Positions 8,228 to 14,690 of a DNA stretch of 21,974 nt are shown here, piece by piece. The notes under the pieces were generated by a model, which did no database searches, was not told the origin of the DNA, and saw only the letters and a list, made by a program, of their open reading frames with translations. Where the stretch lies: assembly GCA_040752395.1 (NCBI GenBank), contig JBFMHD010000013.1:1-21974 (forward strand), given 5' to 3'. The DNA is from JBFMHD01 sp040752395 [NCBI: Candidatus Hydrogenedentota bacterium] (GTDB lineage Bacteria > JBFMHD01). Each line of letters opens with the position of its first letter. Positions within the stretch are counted from its first letter, which is position 1. Position numbers and translations under genes: made by a program.

Positions 8228-8950
8228 ATGAATGAAAAGAAGATTAATATCAGCGTTTTTTTCCCTGCTTATAATGATGAGGGCACCATCGCAAGTCTAA
8301 TAGTTAAATCTATCTTAACTTTGAATAGTTGCGATAAAGTTGATAAATATGAGATAATTGTTGTTGATGATGCAAGCCCGGATAATTTAAACAATATTGT
8401 GGATTTCTTTTGTAAGATGTATCCTGATACCGTTCGTCTTGTAAGACACTCTGAAAACAGAGGCTATGGCGGAGCTTTGATATCAGGTTTTAAACAGGCT
8501 CGATATGACCATGTATTTTATACAGATGGCGACGGACAATATGATGTCTGCGAAATGAAACTGCTCATTGATAAAGCTTTTGAATATGATTTAGTTAATG
8601 GTTATAAAATAAAAAGACACGACCCGATTCATAGAATTATCATTGGCTATCTTTATAACTTATTTGTGAAAATAGTTTTTAACATAAAATTAAGAGATGT
8701 GGATTGCGATTTCAGATTACTTAAGAAAAGTATCTTTGATAAGATAGAGTTACATTACACAAGTGGTGTTATCTGTGTTGAACTGATAAAAAAGATAGAG
8801 ATGAGTGGTTTTAAGATTGCAGAAGTCCCGGTTCATCATTATTTTCGTGCACTCGGACATTCACAATTCTTTAATTTTACGAGATTATTTAAAGTATTTA
8901 TAACCTTAATTAAATTATGGTTCGAAATTTTTATAGATAAAACGAGATGA
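8228..8950 (+). CDS. GT2 family glycosyltransferase (polyprenyl-phosphate sugar synthase type)
   Basis: This 240-residue GT-A fold enzyme resembles DPM1-like synthases that load a sugar from a nucleotide donor onto polyprenyl phosphate. Motifs are the opening strand SVFFPAYNDEGTI (9-21), IIVVDDASPDN (43-53), ENRGYGGAL near 76-84, the DxD-containing TDGDGQYD (99-106), and DVDCDFRLLKK (157-167), which takes the place of the usual acceptor-site motif. There is no long C-terminal membrane pair, so it is cytosolic or peripheral. ATG 8228 is chosen because family similarity begins there, with AGAGG 11 bases upstream; the open frame runs back to 8153 without recognisable sequence. It follows uvrA by 67 bases and overlaps the convergent next gene by 36 bases at the 3' ends. 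It may feed lipid-linked sugar to the membrane glycosyltransferase encoded opposite; that is inference. Confidence 0.88.
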   Translation: MNEKKINISVFFPAYNDEGTIASLIVKSILTLNSCDKVDKYEIIVVDDASPDNLNNIVDFFCKMYPDTVRLVRHSENRGYGGALISGFKQARYDHVFYTDGDGQYDVCEMKLLIDKAFEYDLVNGYKIKRHDPIHRIIIGYLYNLFVKIVFNIKLRDVDCDFRLLKKSIFDKIELHYTSGVICVELIKKIEMSGFKIAEVPVHHYFRALGHSQFFNFTRLFKVFITLIKLWFEIFIDKTR

Positions 8951-10195
8951 TGAATGCTGGACTAATATCCCATAGAGTAAGATTATCCCGTATAATTTTG
9001 AACCATAAATTAAAGATAATGGACCATACATAATTATATCTATACCTTGACCCGTATATTCCATCCCGAGAAGCATAAGTGAAATGACATAAAATACAGC
9101 TAAATATTTTGAGCGTTTCTCTAAGATATACGGCAATAAAACAAGATAGGGGATTAATAAAAAGAGGAAGTGTAACTCAGTAACAAAATGCGAGATAAGA
9201 AGCATACCTGTTATAGTCAAACCAAATTCTAATTTTATATCCTGCTCTTTTCTTTTAATACAAATAAAAGCAATTATAAAAACAATAAAAGCAGAGAATA
9301 AGGTCTGAATTACTCCGAGCATTCTTTGTGTTGTTTGGAGAATGACATTCGGGAACGGCCTATCAGAGACGAGCCTTGCTATGAAACTACCAAACGAATG
9401 ATTCCCCCACCAGGAAGAAAACCCAAAGCTCCCAATGTGATTATATAACATTTTGAATTGATTTACGATAGTTTCAGACGGCAGATATAAAAGTGGTAAT
9501 AAAATTAATATTATAATCGTAACAAAACTTGTTATAACTATTAAAAATCGTCTTCTTAGAATAAAATATACAATGAATATTAAAGGCGTTAACAGAAATA
9601 AAAAATTTATACCCAAAAATATGCCGGCTAAAATATCCCTTTTATAATATGCAAAATACAGGATCGCTATAAAACAGAGCAGGATAATAGTATCAAAATG
9701 GCCGAGCTCGAATACCCTGAGTATGGAGTTATAATTTGTGAAAATGAGGATAGCTATTGTTAAAGCGATAGGATCTTTTAAGTTTAAAAAATTGATTAAC
9801 CATATAGCAGATACAAAAATAAGTATCAGCTGAATGCATAACCATAAAGTTGAGCCTATTTTATAAGGAAGAAAAGTCAGCGGAATCATAATACTATATA
9901 GCACAGGAAACTTATGAAGAAAGAAACCCTCGTCTTTATATGGTGGCCGGGTAATATATGAAGCATCCCCGAGAAATAACTTTTGTTTATCATTGTCAGT
10001 ATAATCAATGCCTTTACGAATAAGATAAGCAGGGAATAAAAGCTGCTGAAAATCAAAATATTCATAAGCTCGAAGCCCGGCAATCCCAATCTGTGCAGTT
10101 CTGTAAAAGAATTTAAAAAACGCAAAACATAAAAGAATAATGATTAAAAATTTTAATGCAAAATCTTTTTTATTATAAGTATCAATATTATCCAT
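8915..10195 (-). CDS. Polytopic membrane glycosyltransferase, GT87/DUF2029-like
   Basis: This 426-residue protein is almost wholly hydrophobic, with about ten predicted membrane spans. A soluble loop after the first span (FDFQQLLFPAYLIRKGIDY and PPYKDEGFFLHKFPVLYSI) is followed by FLPYKIGSTLWL. ELGHFDTIILLCF and AGIFLGINFLFLLTPLIF are arranged like the GQ-n-l and lgla-KP segments of GT87/DUF2029 mannosyltransferases, though the usual Lys-Pro is not conserved. Such enzymes use polyprenyl-phosphate sugars on the outer face of the inner membrane. The start at 10195 is supported by GGGAGGA 5 bases upstream, which is the end of dispersed repeat copy B. Its 3' end overlaps the convergent GT2 gene. 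Family assignment is moderate; a membrane glycosyltransferase is likely. Confidence 0.65.
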   Translation of the reverse strand: MDNIDTYNKKDFALKFLIIILLCFAFFKFFYRTAQIGIAGLRAYEYFDFQQLLFPAYLIRKGIDYTDNDKQKLFLGDASYITRPPYKDEGFFLHKFPVLYSIMIPLTFLPYKIGSTLWLCIQLILIFVSAIWLINFLNLKDPIALTIAILIFTNYNSILRVFELGHFDTIILLCFIAILYFAYYKRDILAGIFLGINFLFLLTPLIFIVYFILRRRFLIVITSFVTIIILILLPLLYLPSETIVNQFKMLYNHIGSFGFSSWWGNHSFGSFIARLVSDRPFPNVILQTTQRMLGVIQTLFSAFIVFIIAFICIKRKEQDIKLEFGLTITGMLLISHFVTELHFLFLLIPYLVLLPYILEKRSKYLAVFYVISLMLLGMEYTGQGIDIIMYGPLSLIYGSKLYGIILLYGILVQHSSSRFIYKNFEP

Positions 10196-10200
10196 TTGTA

Positions 10201-10343
10201 TCCTCCCTCGAAAAACATTGTAACTCTAATAATATCAAGTAGAAGCAAGAGGCAAGAGGCAAGAAGCAAGATAACGGAAGAAGTGAGAGGTGTCAGGACA
10301 GGCTACAGACTACAGCCAGCTGGAGCCAAAAGCCCAAAGCCTG
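10201..10343 (-). repeat. Dispersed repeat cassette, copy B (leader of the GT87-like gene)
   Basis: Read on the minus strand from 10343 to 10201, this element contains CCAGCTGG, GTAGCCTGTCCTGACACC, CCGTTATC, four TTGCYTC heptamers, TACTTGATATTATTAGAG, TTACAATGTTTTTC and finally GGGAGGA. The 97 bases at 10210-10306 are identical to 15614-15710 (copy C). Over the full shared length I count five substitutions, all in the distal part. It ends 5 bases before the start codon of the minus-strand gene at 10195 and supplies its Shine-Dalgarno sequence. Beyond 10343 the similarity to copy C stops and other short-word arrays begin. Confidence 0.9.
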
Positions 10344-10374
10344 CTGAAAAGTCTTGAGTCTCGAGTCCTGTTTT

Positions 10375-10402
10375 GACTCACGACTTGCGACTTGTGACTC
10401 TT
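10375..10402. repeat. Degenerate heptanucleotide array (GACTYNY)4
   Basis: Four consecutive 7-bp units read GACTCAC, GACTTGC, GACTTGT and GACTCTT. Just upstream (10355-10368) two related units in the opposite sense (TTGAGTC, TCGAGTC) make an imperfect inverted arrangement around a short T-rich spacer. The array lies between repeat copy B and the truncated membrane gene. No coding frame crosses it. Confidence 0.75.
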
Positions 10403-10449
10403 TTCATATCATCTTTAGTTTTTCATCCTTTGTGTAGAGCGCAAAAACA

Positions 10450-10489
10450 CAATAACGCAATAACGCAATAACCCAATAACCCAATAGTG
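10450..10489. repeat. Octanucleotide tandem array (CAATAACS)n between TGTAGAGC direct repeats
   Basis: Five 8-bp units run CAATAACG twice, CAATAACC twice, then a degenerate CAATAGTG. The array is bracketed by TGTAGAGC at 10433-10440 and again at 10488-10495. It lies about 45 bases past the end of the truncated membrane protein, whose downstream sequence has apparently been replaced by repeats. There are no CRISPR-like spacers. Confidence 0.8.
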
Positions 10490-10533
10490 TAGAGCACAAT
10501 CCGCGCTCATGACAACTCATTTATAAAATATAA

Positions 10534-11064
10534 TTATGTAACTATAGTTAAATAAATAATTAAGAATATAAGTAAGAAACTGAAAGGGATTCTACTCTCA
10601 CCAGTTGCAAATGAGAAAAAATAAGTACCAAACCCGGCAAACAATATGGTTTTAAGTCTCTGGCCGGAATTAATAGGATAAAAAGATAATATTCTGTTTA
10701 ATATTACAAGACAAAGAGATGAGCAGGGTATAGATATAAAAATTATCGATAAAAGATTTAAATACATTAATTTATTGAGGTAAGGCAAAAGACTGATAAA
10801 TGGTTTAGAAATAAAGTATAATGGGACAAGAAAAATAATGCTGCCATGTGAATGACCACAATAAAATCCGCCTTTATAAAAAGAGACCTCGCAATAACCA
10901 TATAAATCAGGCCGTTGTAGAACAAATGAATGATTATCAACGATAGAAATAGATAGATCAAGCAGATTAAACCAGCCACCATTTATCTGAGCAGGTCTTA
11001 TAAAAAATAAAAATATTAGATATGAAAAAAGAAAGATCGTAATATCAACTCTTAGATGTTTCAT
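10534..11064 (-). CDS. Polytopic membrane protein, probably the N-terminal fragment of a membrane glycosyltransferase
   Basis: This 176-residue protein has an N-terminal membrane span (9-25), a loop with WFNLLDLSISIVDNHSF, then KGGFYCGHSHGSIIFLVPLY, followed by further spans and FGTYFFSFATGES. This order (lumenal loop, G-x-x-S/H-x-x-G-x-x-x-x-x-x-P-x-Y, then FGT near a span) resembles the first third of large bacterial membrane glycosyltransferases of the GT39/GT83 type, which run to 400-500 residues or more. Here the frame ends soon after the FGT segment, and a repeat-rich stretch follows within about 40 bases; no continuation is visible in the other frames. I therefore suspect C-terminal truncation, although a short intact protein cannot be excluded. 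Its start overlaps the end of the aminotransferase gene by 20 bases, suggesting translational coupling. Confidence 0.5.
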   Translation of the reverse strand: MKHLRVDITIFLFSYLIFLFFIRPAQINGGWFNLLDLSISIVDNHSFVLQRPDLYGYCEVSFYKGGFYCGHSHGSIIFLVPLYFISKPFISLLPYLNKLMYLNLLSIIFISIPCSSLCLVILNRILSFYPINSGQRLKTILFAGFGTYFFSFATGESRIPFSFLLIFLIIYLTIVT

Positions 11065-12163
11065 AGAAACTCTTTATAGATTTAATAATATAATTTAATT
11101 CAAGTTCACTTAGAAATGGGCTTATTGGTAGTGATACGATATTATTTACCACAGCCTCTGTTACTTTTAAAGAAGATATAATTTTATATCTATTTTTAAA
11201 TGGGGGCTGTTTATGGAGCGGTAGAGGATAATGGATAAATACCTGTATCTTCTTACTTTTCATATATTCAATGAATTTATCACGGTCTTTTACTCTGGCT
11301 ACAAGGAGATGATACACAGGTTTACAGGAAGAGATGTAATCTAAAAAATCAATGTAATCTTTTAATGAGGTTCTATATCTATTTGCGATTTTTATCCTTA
11401 ATTTATTCAGGTAATTAAGTTTCTTTAATTTAACCCGAAGTATCGCGGCCTGCAATTCATCGAGTCTTGAGTTTTGGCCTGTAATAGTTGAATAGTATCT
11501 ATCAGGTTGACCATAATTCCGTAATAATTTTAGTCTTTCCATAAATCTTTTGTCATTGGTTAGTATCATACCGCCATCACCATAACACCCTAAATTTTTT
11601 GTGGGATAAAAACTAAAAGATGCAGCTTTTGAGATTTGACCCGGATATATACCATCTCTTTTTGAGCCATGAGCCTGGGCAGCATCTTCTATTACAGGGA
11701 TATTATAGCCATCTGCTATCTCAATTATTTTTCTCATATCAGCCATAGCACCGTATAAATGCACAGGAATAATCGCTTTTGTTTTTTTAGTAATTAATTT
11801 TTTTAATTCAATTGGATTCATTAACAGGTCATTCTCATTTACATCACAAAAAACAGGTGTTGCACCAGCATTAAGTATAGCCATACCAGTGGGTATAGCT
11901 GTATTTGCAGGTGTTATAACCTCGTCTTTTGCTTTAACCCCAAGCGCTTTTAGACATAATTCAAGGCCATCTGTACAGTTGGCTACCCCAATGCCGTATT
12001 TTACTTTATGAAACGAACTGAATTCTTCCTCAAATTTTTGCAATTCATAACCAAGTATATAGTTTCCTTTTTTAAGTACTTTTTTAATACAATTATTAAT
12101 ATCTTTTTTGAAAAAATTATATTCTCTAATAAGGTTAGTAAAAGTTATCATATAGTAATTCAT
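11045..12163 (-). CDS. DegT/DnrJ/EryC1/StrS-family sugar aminotransferase
   Basis: This 372-residue PLP enzyme should transfer an amino group from glutamate to a nucleotide-linked keto-sugar, making an amino sugar for surface glycan. Motifs are GNYILGYELQKFEEEF near 33-48, GVANCTDGLELCLKA near 59-73, EVITPANTAIPT near 81-92, VHLYGAMADM (134-143), VIEDAAQAHG (157-166, with the PLP-contacting Asp), SFYPTKNLGCYGDGG (184-198, with Lys189 as the Schiff-base lysine) and NSRLDELQAA. The length is normal. It is most like the QdtB/FdtB/ArnB branch, but the exact substrate cannot be read from sequence. A second in-frame Met lies four codons in, and no strong Shine-Dalgarno sequence supports either. The first gene of its minus-strand run, it lies downstream of a repeat-rich gap. 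Confidence 0.92.
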   Translation of the reverse strand: MNYYMITFTNLIREYNFFKKDINNCIKKVLKKGNYILGYELQKFEEEFSSFHKVKYGIGVANCTDGLELCLKALGVKAKDEVITPANTAIPTGMAILNAGATPVFCDVNENDLLMNPIELKKLITKKTKAIIPVHLYGAMADMRKIIEIADGYNIPVIEDAAQAHGSKRDGIYPGQISKAASFSFYPTKNLGCYGDGGMILTNDKRFMERLKLLRNYGQPDRYYSTITGQNSRLDELQAAILRVKLKKLNYLNKLRIKIANRYRTSLKDYIDFLDYISSCKPVYHLLVARVKDRDKFIEYMKSKKIQVFIHYPLPLHKQPPFKNRYKIISSLKVTEAVVNNIVSLPISPFLSELELNYIIKSIKSFYETSKS

Positions 12164-12200
12164 CAGTCTTCTGTTAGTTTTCGGTTATCCAAAAGATGAA

Positions 12201-12283
12201 GGATGAAGTGCTGAAGAACGTTTATCAGCGCTTCAGCCATTAGCACTTCAGCACTGGTGTCTTTCTTGCTTCTTGCCTCTTAA
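12201..12283. repeat. GCTGAAG-type inverted/tandem repeat plus TTGCYTC fragment
   Basis: AGTGCTGAAG at 12207-12216 and CTTCAGCACT at 12246-12255 are exact inverted 10-mers, and a third related unit, CGCTTCAGC, lies between them. On the minus strand the stretch reads as two degenerate 15-bp units beginning GCTGAAG. Immediately to the right, TTGCTTC and TTGCCTC (about 12263-12276) show the heptamer words of the dispersed cassette, but without its Shine-Dalgarno block. It lies upstream of both the aminotransferase (minus) and, more distantly, the epimerase gene (plus). Confidence 0.7.
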
Positions 12284-12360
12284 TTCCACCCATAACTGAT
12301 GGGATACATAATATAAGCATTAAATTTTAAATAATTGCAAGTTGAAATATTTTGCAATTC

Positions 12361-12396
12361 AGACATTAGACTTCAGACTCCTGGACATCAGACTTT
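12361..12396. repeat. Degenerate heptanucleotide array (AGACNYY)
   Basis: Units AGACATT, AGACTTC, AGACTCC and TGGACAT follow in register, then after one extra base AGACTTT. This is a third unrelated 7-bp word array in the window. Confidence 0.65.
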
Positions 12397-12670
12397 TTTG
12401 TGTAATCTCTGGCAATTCCATTAAGTCTGGTGTTTGATCTCTATGGTCTTGTGTCACACAATAACCACTTTTATTTTTTGTAATTTCAATATAATCAATA
12501 TAATGTAAAAAGGGTCACAAGAGCCATTCTTTAGACTTTAGAGATGTTAAAAAACATATCGAATTAAAAAATGGCGTTGAAACACATATAAGAAAAATGA
12601 GGAAAGGACTGACTTTGTAATGGCTTTATTTGATACGGAATATATTAATAGATCATTATAAAAGAGTTAA
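12397..12670. other. Intergenic stretch with no recognised gene
   Basis: No convincing coding sequence is present. A 38-codon open stretch ending at TAA 12618-12620 on the plus strand has a protein-like composition but no start codon and no recognisable family; it may be a remnant. No tRNA-like fold or strong terminator is apparent. Confidence 0.5.
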
Positions 12671-12723
12671 GTTGTATGTTCCCAATTATTAAATTTAATA
12701 TTATACAAATTTTCACATACAAC
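12671..12723. repeat. 9-bp inverted repeat upstream of the epimerase gene
   Basis: GTTGTATGT at 12671-12679 pairs exactly with ACATACAAC at 12715-12723. The 35-base spacer is AT-rich and contains a second near-palindrome (TTATTAAATTTAATAT). It could be an operator or a structured remnant; no T-run follows on either strand that would make a clear terminator. Confidence 0.5.
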
Positions 12724-12794
12724 AGTTACTTTTAACCTCACAAAAGTGCGGTTATAATATTTACCAGTCGTTCCATTATAATTGCAAGTTAATA

Positions 12795-12824
12795 TTGACT
12801 CTCAAATTAAAAGATGATTATATT
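12795..12824 (+). promoter_or_regulatory. Sigma-70-like promoter of the epimerase gene, apparently giving a leaderless mRNA
   Basis: TTGACT (12795-12800) and TATATT (12819-12824) are 18 bases apart, the best promoter match I see in the window. The start codon ATG 12830 lies six bases after the -10 box, where transcription would begin. There is no Shine-Dalgarno sequence before the ATG, which agrees with a leaderless transcript. A lone TATAAT at 12753-12758 is an alternative -10 without a good -35. Confidence 0.5.
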
Positions 12825-12829
12825 AAGCT

Positions 12830-13825
12830 ATGAATAAAATGAAACAATTCTGGTATAAAAAGAATGTTCTTGTAACAGGCGGAGCAGGGTTTATAGGTAG
12901 TAACCTTTGTATTGAGCTTGTTCGACTTGGAGCAAAAGTTACAGTTGTAGATTCACTTTTGCCTGATTATGGCGGGAATTTGTTTAACTTAAAGCCTGTT
13001 ATTAATAAAATTCATCTAAATATAGCTGATATTCGGGATAAATATAGTCTGATTTATCTTGTAAAAAATAAAGACTTTATTTTTAATCTCGCAGGTCAGG
13101 TAAGTCATATCGATAGTATGACCGATCCTGTAACAGACCTTGAAATAAATTGTACAAGTCAGCTTGTTTTATTAGAAACAGTAAGAAAAATAAACCAGCA
13201 AGTCAAAATAATATATGCAAGCACAAGACAATTATATGGTAAACCACTCTTTCTACCTGTTAGTGAAACACACCCCAATTATCCAGTTGATATTAACGGA
13301 ATCAATATGCTTGCCGCTGAACAGTATCATATGCTTTATAATGATATTTACGGGATAAAATGTGTTTCAATCAGGATGACAAATACGTATGGACCAAGAC
13401 AATTGATGAAACACAGTCGTCAGGGGTTTGTGCCGTCTTTTATTAGATTAGCATTAGAGTCCAAAGAGATTTGTATTTATGAACCGGGGACTCAAAAACG
13501 GGATTTTAATTATGTATCTGATGCTGTTAGTGCCTTGCTATTAGCAGGCAGTCTTGAAAAATCCTATGGCAAAATTTATAATCTCGGTCATCATAAGTAT
13601 TATTCTCTAATAGAATTTACAGAATTATTAATTAAAATACTTGGTAAAGGTAAGTATAGAATAGTTAAATGGCCCAGGGGTAGAAAGAAGATAGACATAG
13701 GTGATTATTATGGAGATTATTCACGGATAAAGAGAGAGTTGGGATGGGAGCCGAAAGTTTCGCTTGAACAAGGGTTGAGACGAACAGTTGCGTTTTACAG
13801 GAAATATAAAAAATATTACTGGTGA
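12830..13825 (+). CDS. Extended SDR NAD-dependent sugar epimerase/dehydratase with atypical active site
   Basis: This 331-residue protein has a clear Rossmann start, LVTGGAGFIGSNL (14-26), with Asp41 after the second strand, which favours NAD(H). It also has FNLAGQVSH near 85-93, a YASTRQLYGKP segment (129-139), RMTNTYGPRQ, and RDFNYVSDAVSALLLA in the C-terminal sugar-binding part. In most extended SDRs the catalytic motif is YxxxK. Here the aligned stretch is DINGINMLAAEQY (154-166), with Asn156 where Tyr should be and Met160 where Lys should be. From memory, a subfamily with STRQ-Y and VNGINK keeps the Lys but not the Tyr; loss of both would be more unusual. It may be inactive, use another mechanism, or act structurally. 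Neighbouring sugar genes point to nucleotide-sugar or glycan synthesis. The Met at 12839 is an alternative start. Confidence 0.88.
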   Translation: MNKMKQFWYKKNVLVTGGAGFIGSNLCIELVRLGAKVTVVDSLLPDYGGNLFNLKPVINKIHLNIADIRDKYSLIYLVKNKDFIFNLAGQVSHIDSMTDPVTDLEINCTSQLVLLETVRKINQQVKIIYASTRQLYGKPLFLPVSETHPNYPVDINGINMLAAEQYHMLYNDIYGIKCVSIRMTNTYGPRQLMKHSRQGFVPSFIRLALESKEICIYEPGTQKRDFNYVSDAVSALLLAGSLEKSYGKIYNLGHHKYYSLIEFTELLIKILGKGKYRIVKWPRGRKKIDIGDYYGDYSRIKRELGWEPKVSLEQGLRRTVAFYRKYKKYYW

Positions 13826-13961
13826 AGTTGATAAATGGCAAAATCAAATGATTAATTAGGAAGAGAAGAGACAGAGGGAGTACAAAACAGAAAATTATTT
13901 GACAAATATCGGGTTTTTGCATATCGTTAGAGTATTAAAAATAATACGGCGAAAAATTAAA

Positions 13962-14384
13962 ATGGGTAAAATAAATGTAAGAATAGAGTTAATTAATTAT
14001 CAGGATATGATTGCGTTTAATCTGGGAATAAAAAAAGAAAATGAAATACGTAAATTTATTGTTAACGATGCTTTAGTTGATTCTGGTGCAACAATGCTAA
14101 TGGTTCCTCAAAAAATAGTTAAACAACTTGGGCTTCAAAGAAGAGAAAGTATTCTGGTAAAAGATGCTAATGGTGGTTCTATAAATAGAGATATCTACGG
14201 TGATATATGGCTAAAAATATTGAATAATGAGGGCGTTTTTGAATGCATAGAGATACCTGATAATGTCCCTCTATTAGTGGGACAAATTCCGCTTGAAAGA
14301 TTTGATCTTGTTGTAGATTGCACAAACCAGAAATTAGTAGTAAACCCCAACCACCCCGAAGGACCAACTTTATTAGCATATTAG
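13962..14384 (+). CDS. Clan AA retropepsin-like aspartic protease
   Basis: This 140-residue single-domain protein carries the aspartic protease signature ALVDSGATMLMVP (37-49), with Asp40 as the catalytic residue. A later PLLVGQIPLERFDLVVD (103-119) matches the hydrophobic-hydrophobic-Gly element of retropepsins. The tail LVVNPNHPEGPTLLAY is typical, from memory, of a bacterial clan AA family of about 120-140 residues. One domain means it should work as a homodimer; substrates of the family are largely unknown. The open frame extends back to a TTG at 13899, but ATG 13962, two codons before family-like sequence, is preferred; neither has a good Shine-Dalgarno sequence. It follows the epimerase gene by 136 bases. 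No partner gene of obvious relevance is adjacent. Confidence 0.85.
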   Translation: MGKINVRIELINYQDMIAFNLGIKKENEIRKFIVNDALVDSGATMLMVPQKIVKQLGLQRRESILVKDANGGSINRDIYGDIWLKILNNEGVFECIEIPDNVPLLVGQIPLERFDLVVDCTNQKLVVNPNHPEGPTLLAY

Positions 14385-14446
14385 TATACTGATCTCCTGA
14401 AACGTGAGACACAGAAAAAGGCAAGGTAATTATATTCTATGAATAT

Positions 14447-14466
14447 TAGTGAGGGACTTCAGTCCC
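14447..14466 (+). repeat. REP-like palindromic element, forward member of an inverted pair
   Basis: TAGTGA is followed by GGGACT, a TC loop and AGTCCC, a perfect 6-bp stem. A second element with the same header and geometry but a different stem sequence lies on the minus strand at 14512-14531. The two face each other across 45 bases. Confidence 0.75.
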
Positions 14467-14511
14467 GTAAAATAATTCATTGATAGTTTTATAATTAAAG
14501 AACCAAAAGAC

Positions 14512-14531
14512 GCACCTAAAGGTGCTCACTA
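14512..14531 (-). repeat. REP-like palindromic element, reverse member of an inverted pair
   Basis: On the minus strand this reads TAGTGA, GCACCT, a TT loop and AGGTGC. The header is identical to the forward element and the stem and loop lengths are the same, but the stem bases differ. This is the layout of paired REP/BIME units that are mobilised by RAYT (TnpA-REP) proteins. A GTAG tetranucleotide precedes the stem here (GTAGTGA). No RAYT gene is in the window. The T-run at about 14535-14540 is too far from the stem to be a normal intrinsic terminator. Confidence 0.75.
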
Positions 14532-14690
14532 CAATTTTTTCACACCTTCTGATTGGATACAGCTGCCTTAACATTTTCTTGCTATTTTTTAATTATCATT
14601 ATATTTTCAATTTTTACATATTTTTTATGAATTTCTATCTTGTATTTTCTGCTTAACTATATAAGTTTAGGCTAAAAAGGTTATAATATA

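Larger units (their letters stand above)
12331..12790. repeat. 13-bp direct repeats bracketing a 434-bp noncoding segment
   Basis: ATAATTGCAAGTT occurs exactly at 12331-12343 and 12778-12790, just before the epimerase promoter. The enclosed segment contains a heptamer array (12361-12396) and a 9-bp inverted repeat (12671-12723). It could be the footprint of a degenerate insertion or of a local duplication. In AT-rich DNA a 13-mer match can also be chance, so the coordinates mark the bounds only. Confidence 0.45.

Noticed and set aside
10433-10495. CRISPR array
   Set aside because: The units are 8 bp tandem copies without spacers, and there are no cas genes.
12504-12620. Small coding gene of 38 codons
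   Set aside because: No start codon, ribosome binding site or recognisable family; the composition alone is not enough.
13899-13961. TTG start for the aspartic protease
   Set aside because: The added residues are not part of the family and ATG 13962 is immediately before the conserved start.
14512-14545. Intrinsic terminator after the protease gene
   Set aside because: The T-run starts about nine bases after the stem, the loop is only two bases, and the matched header points to a REP-like element instead.
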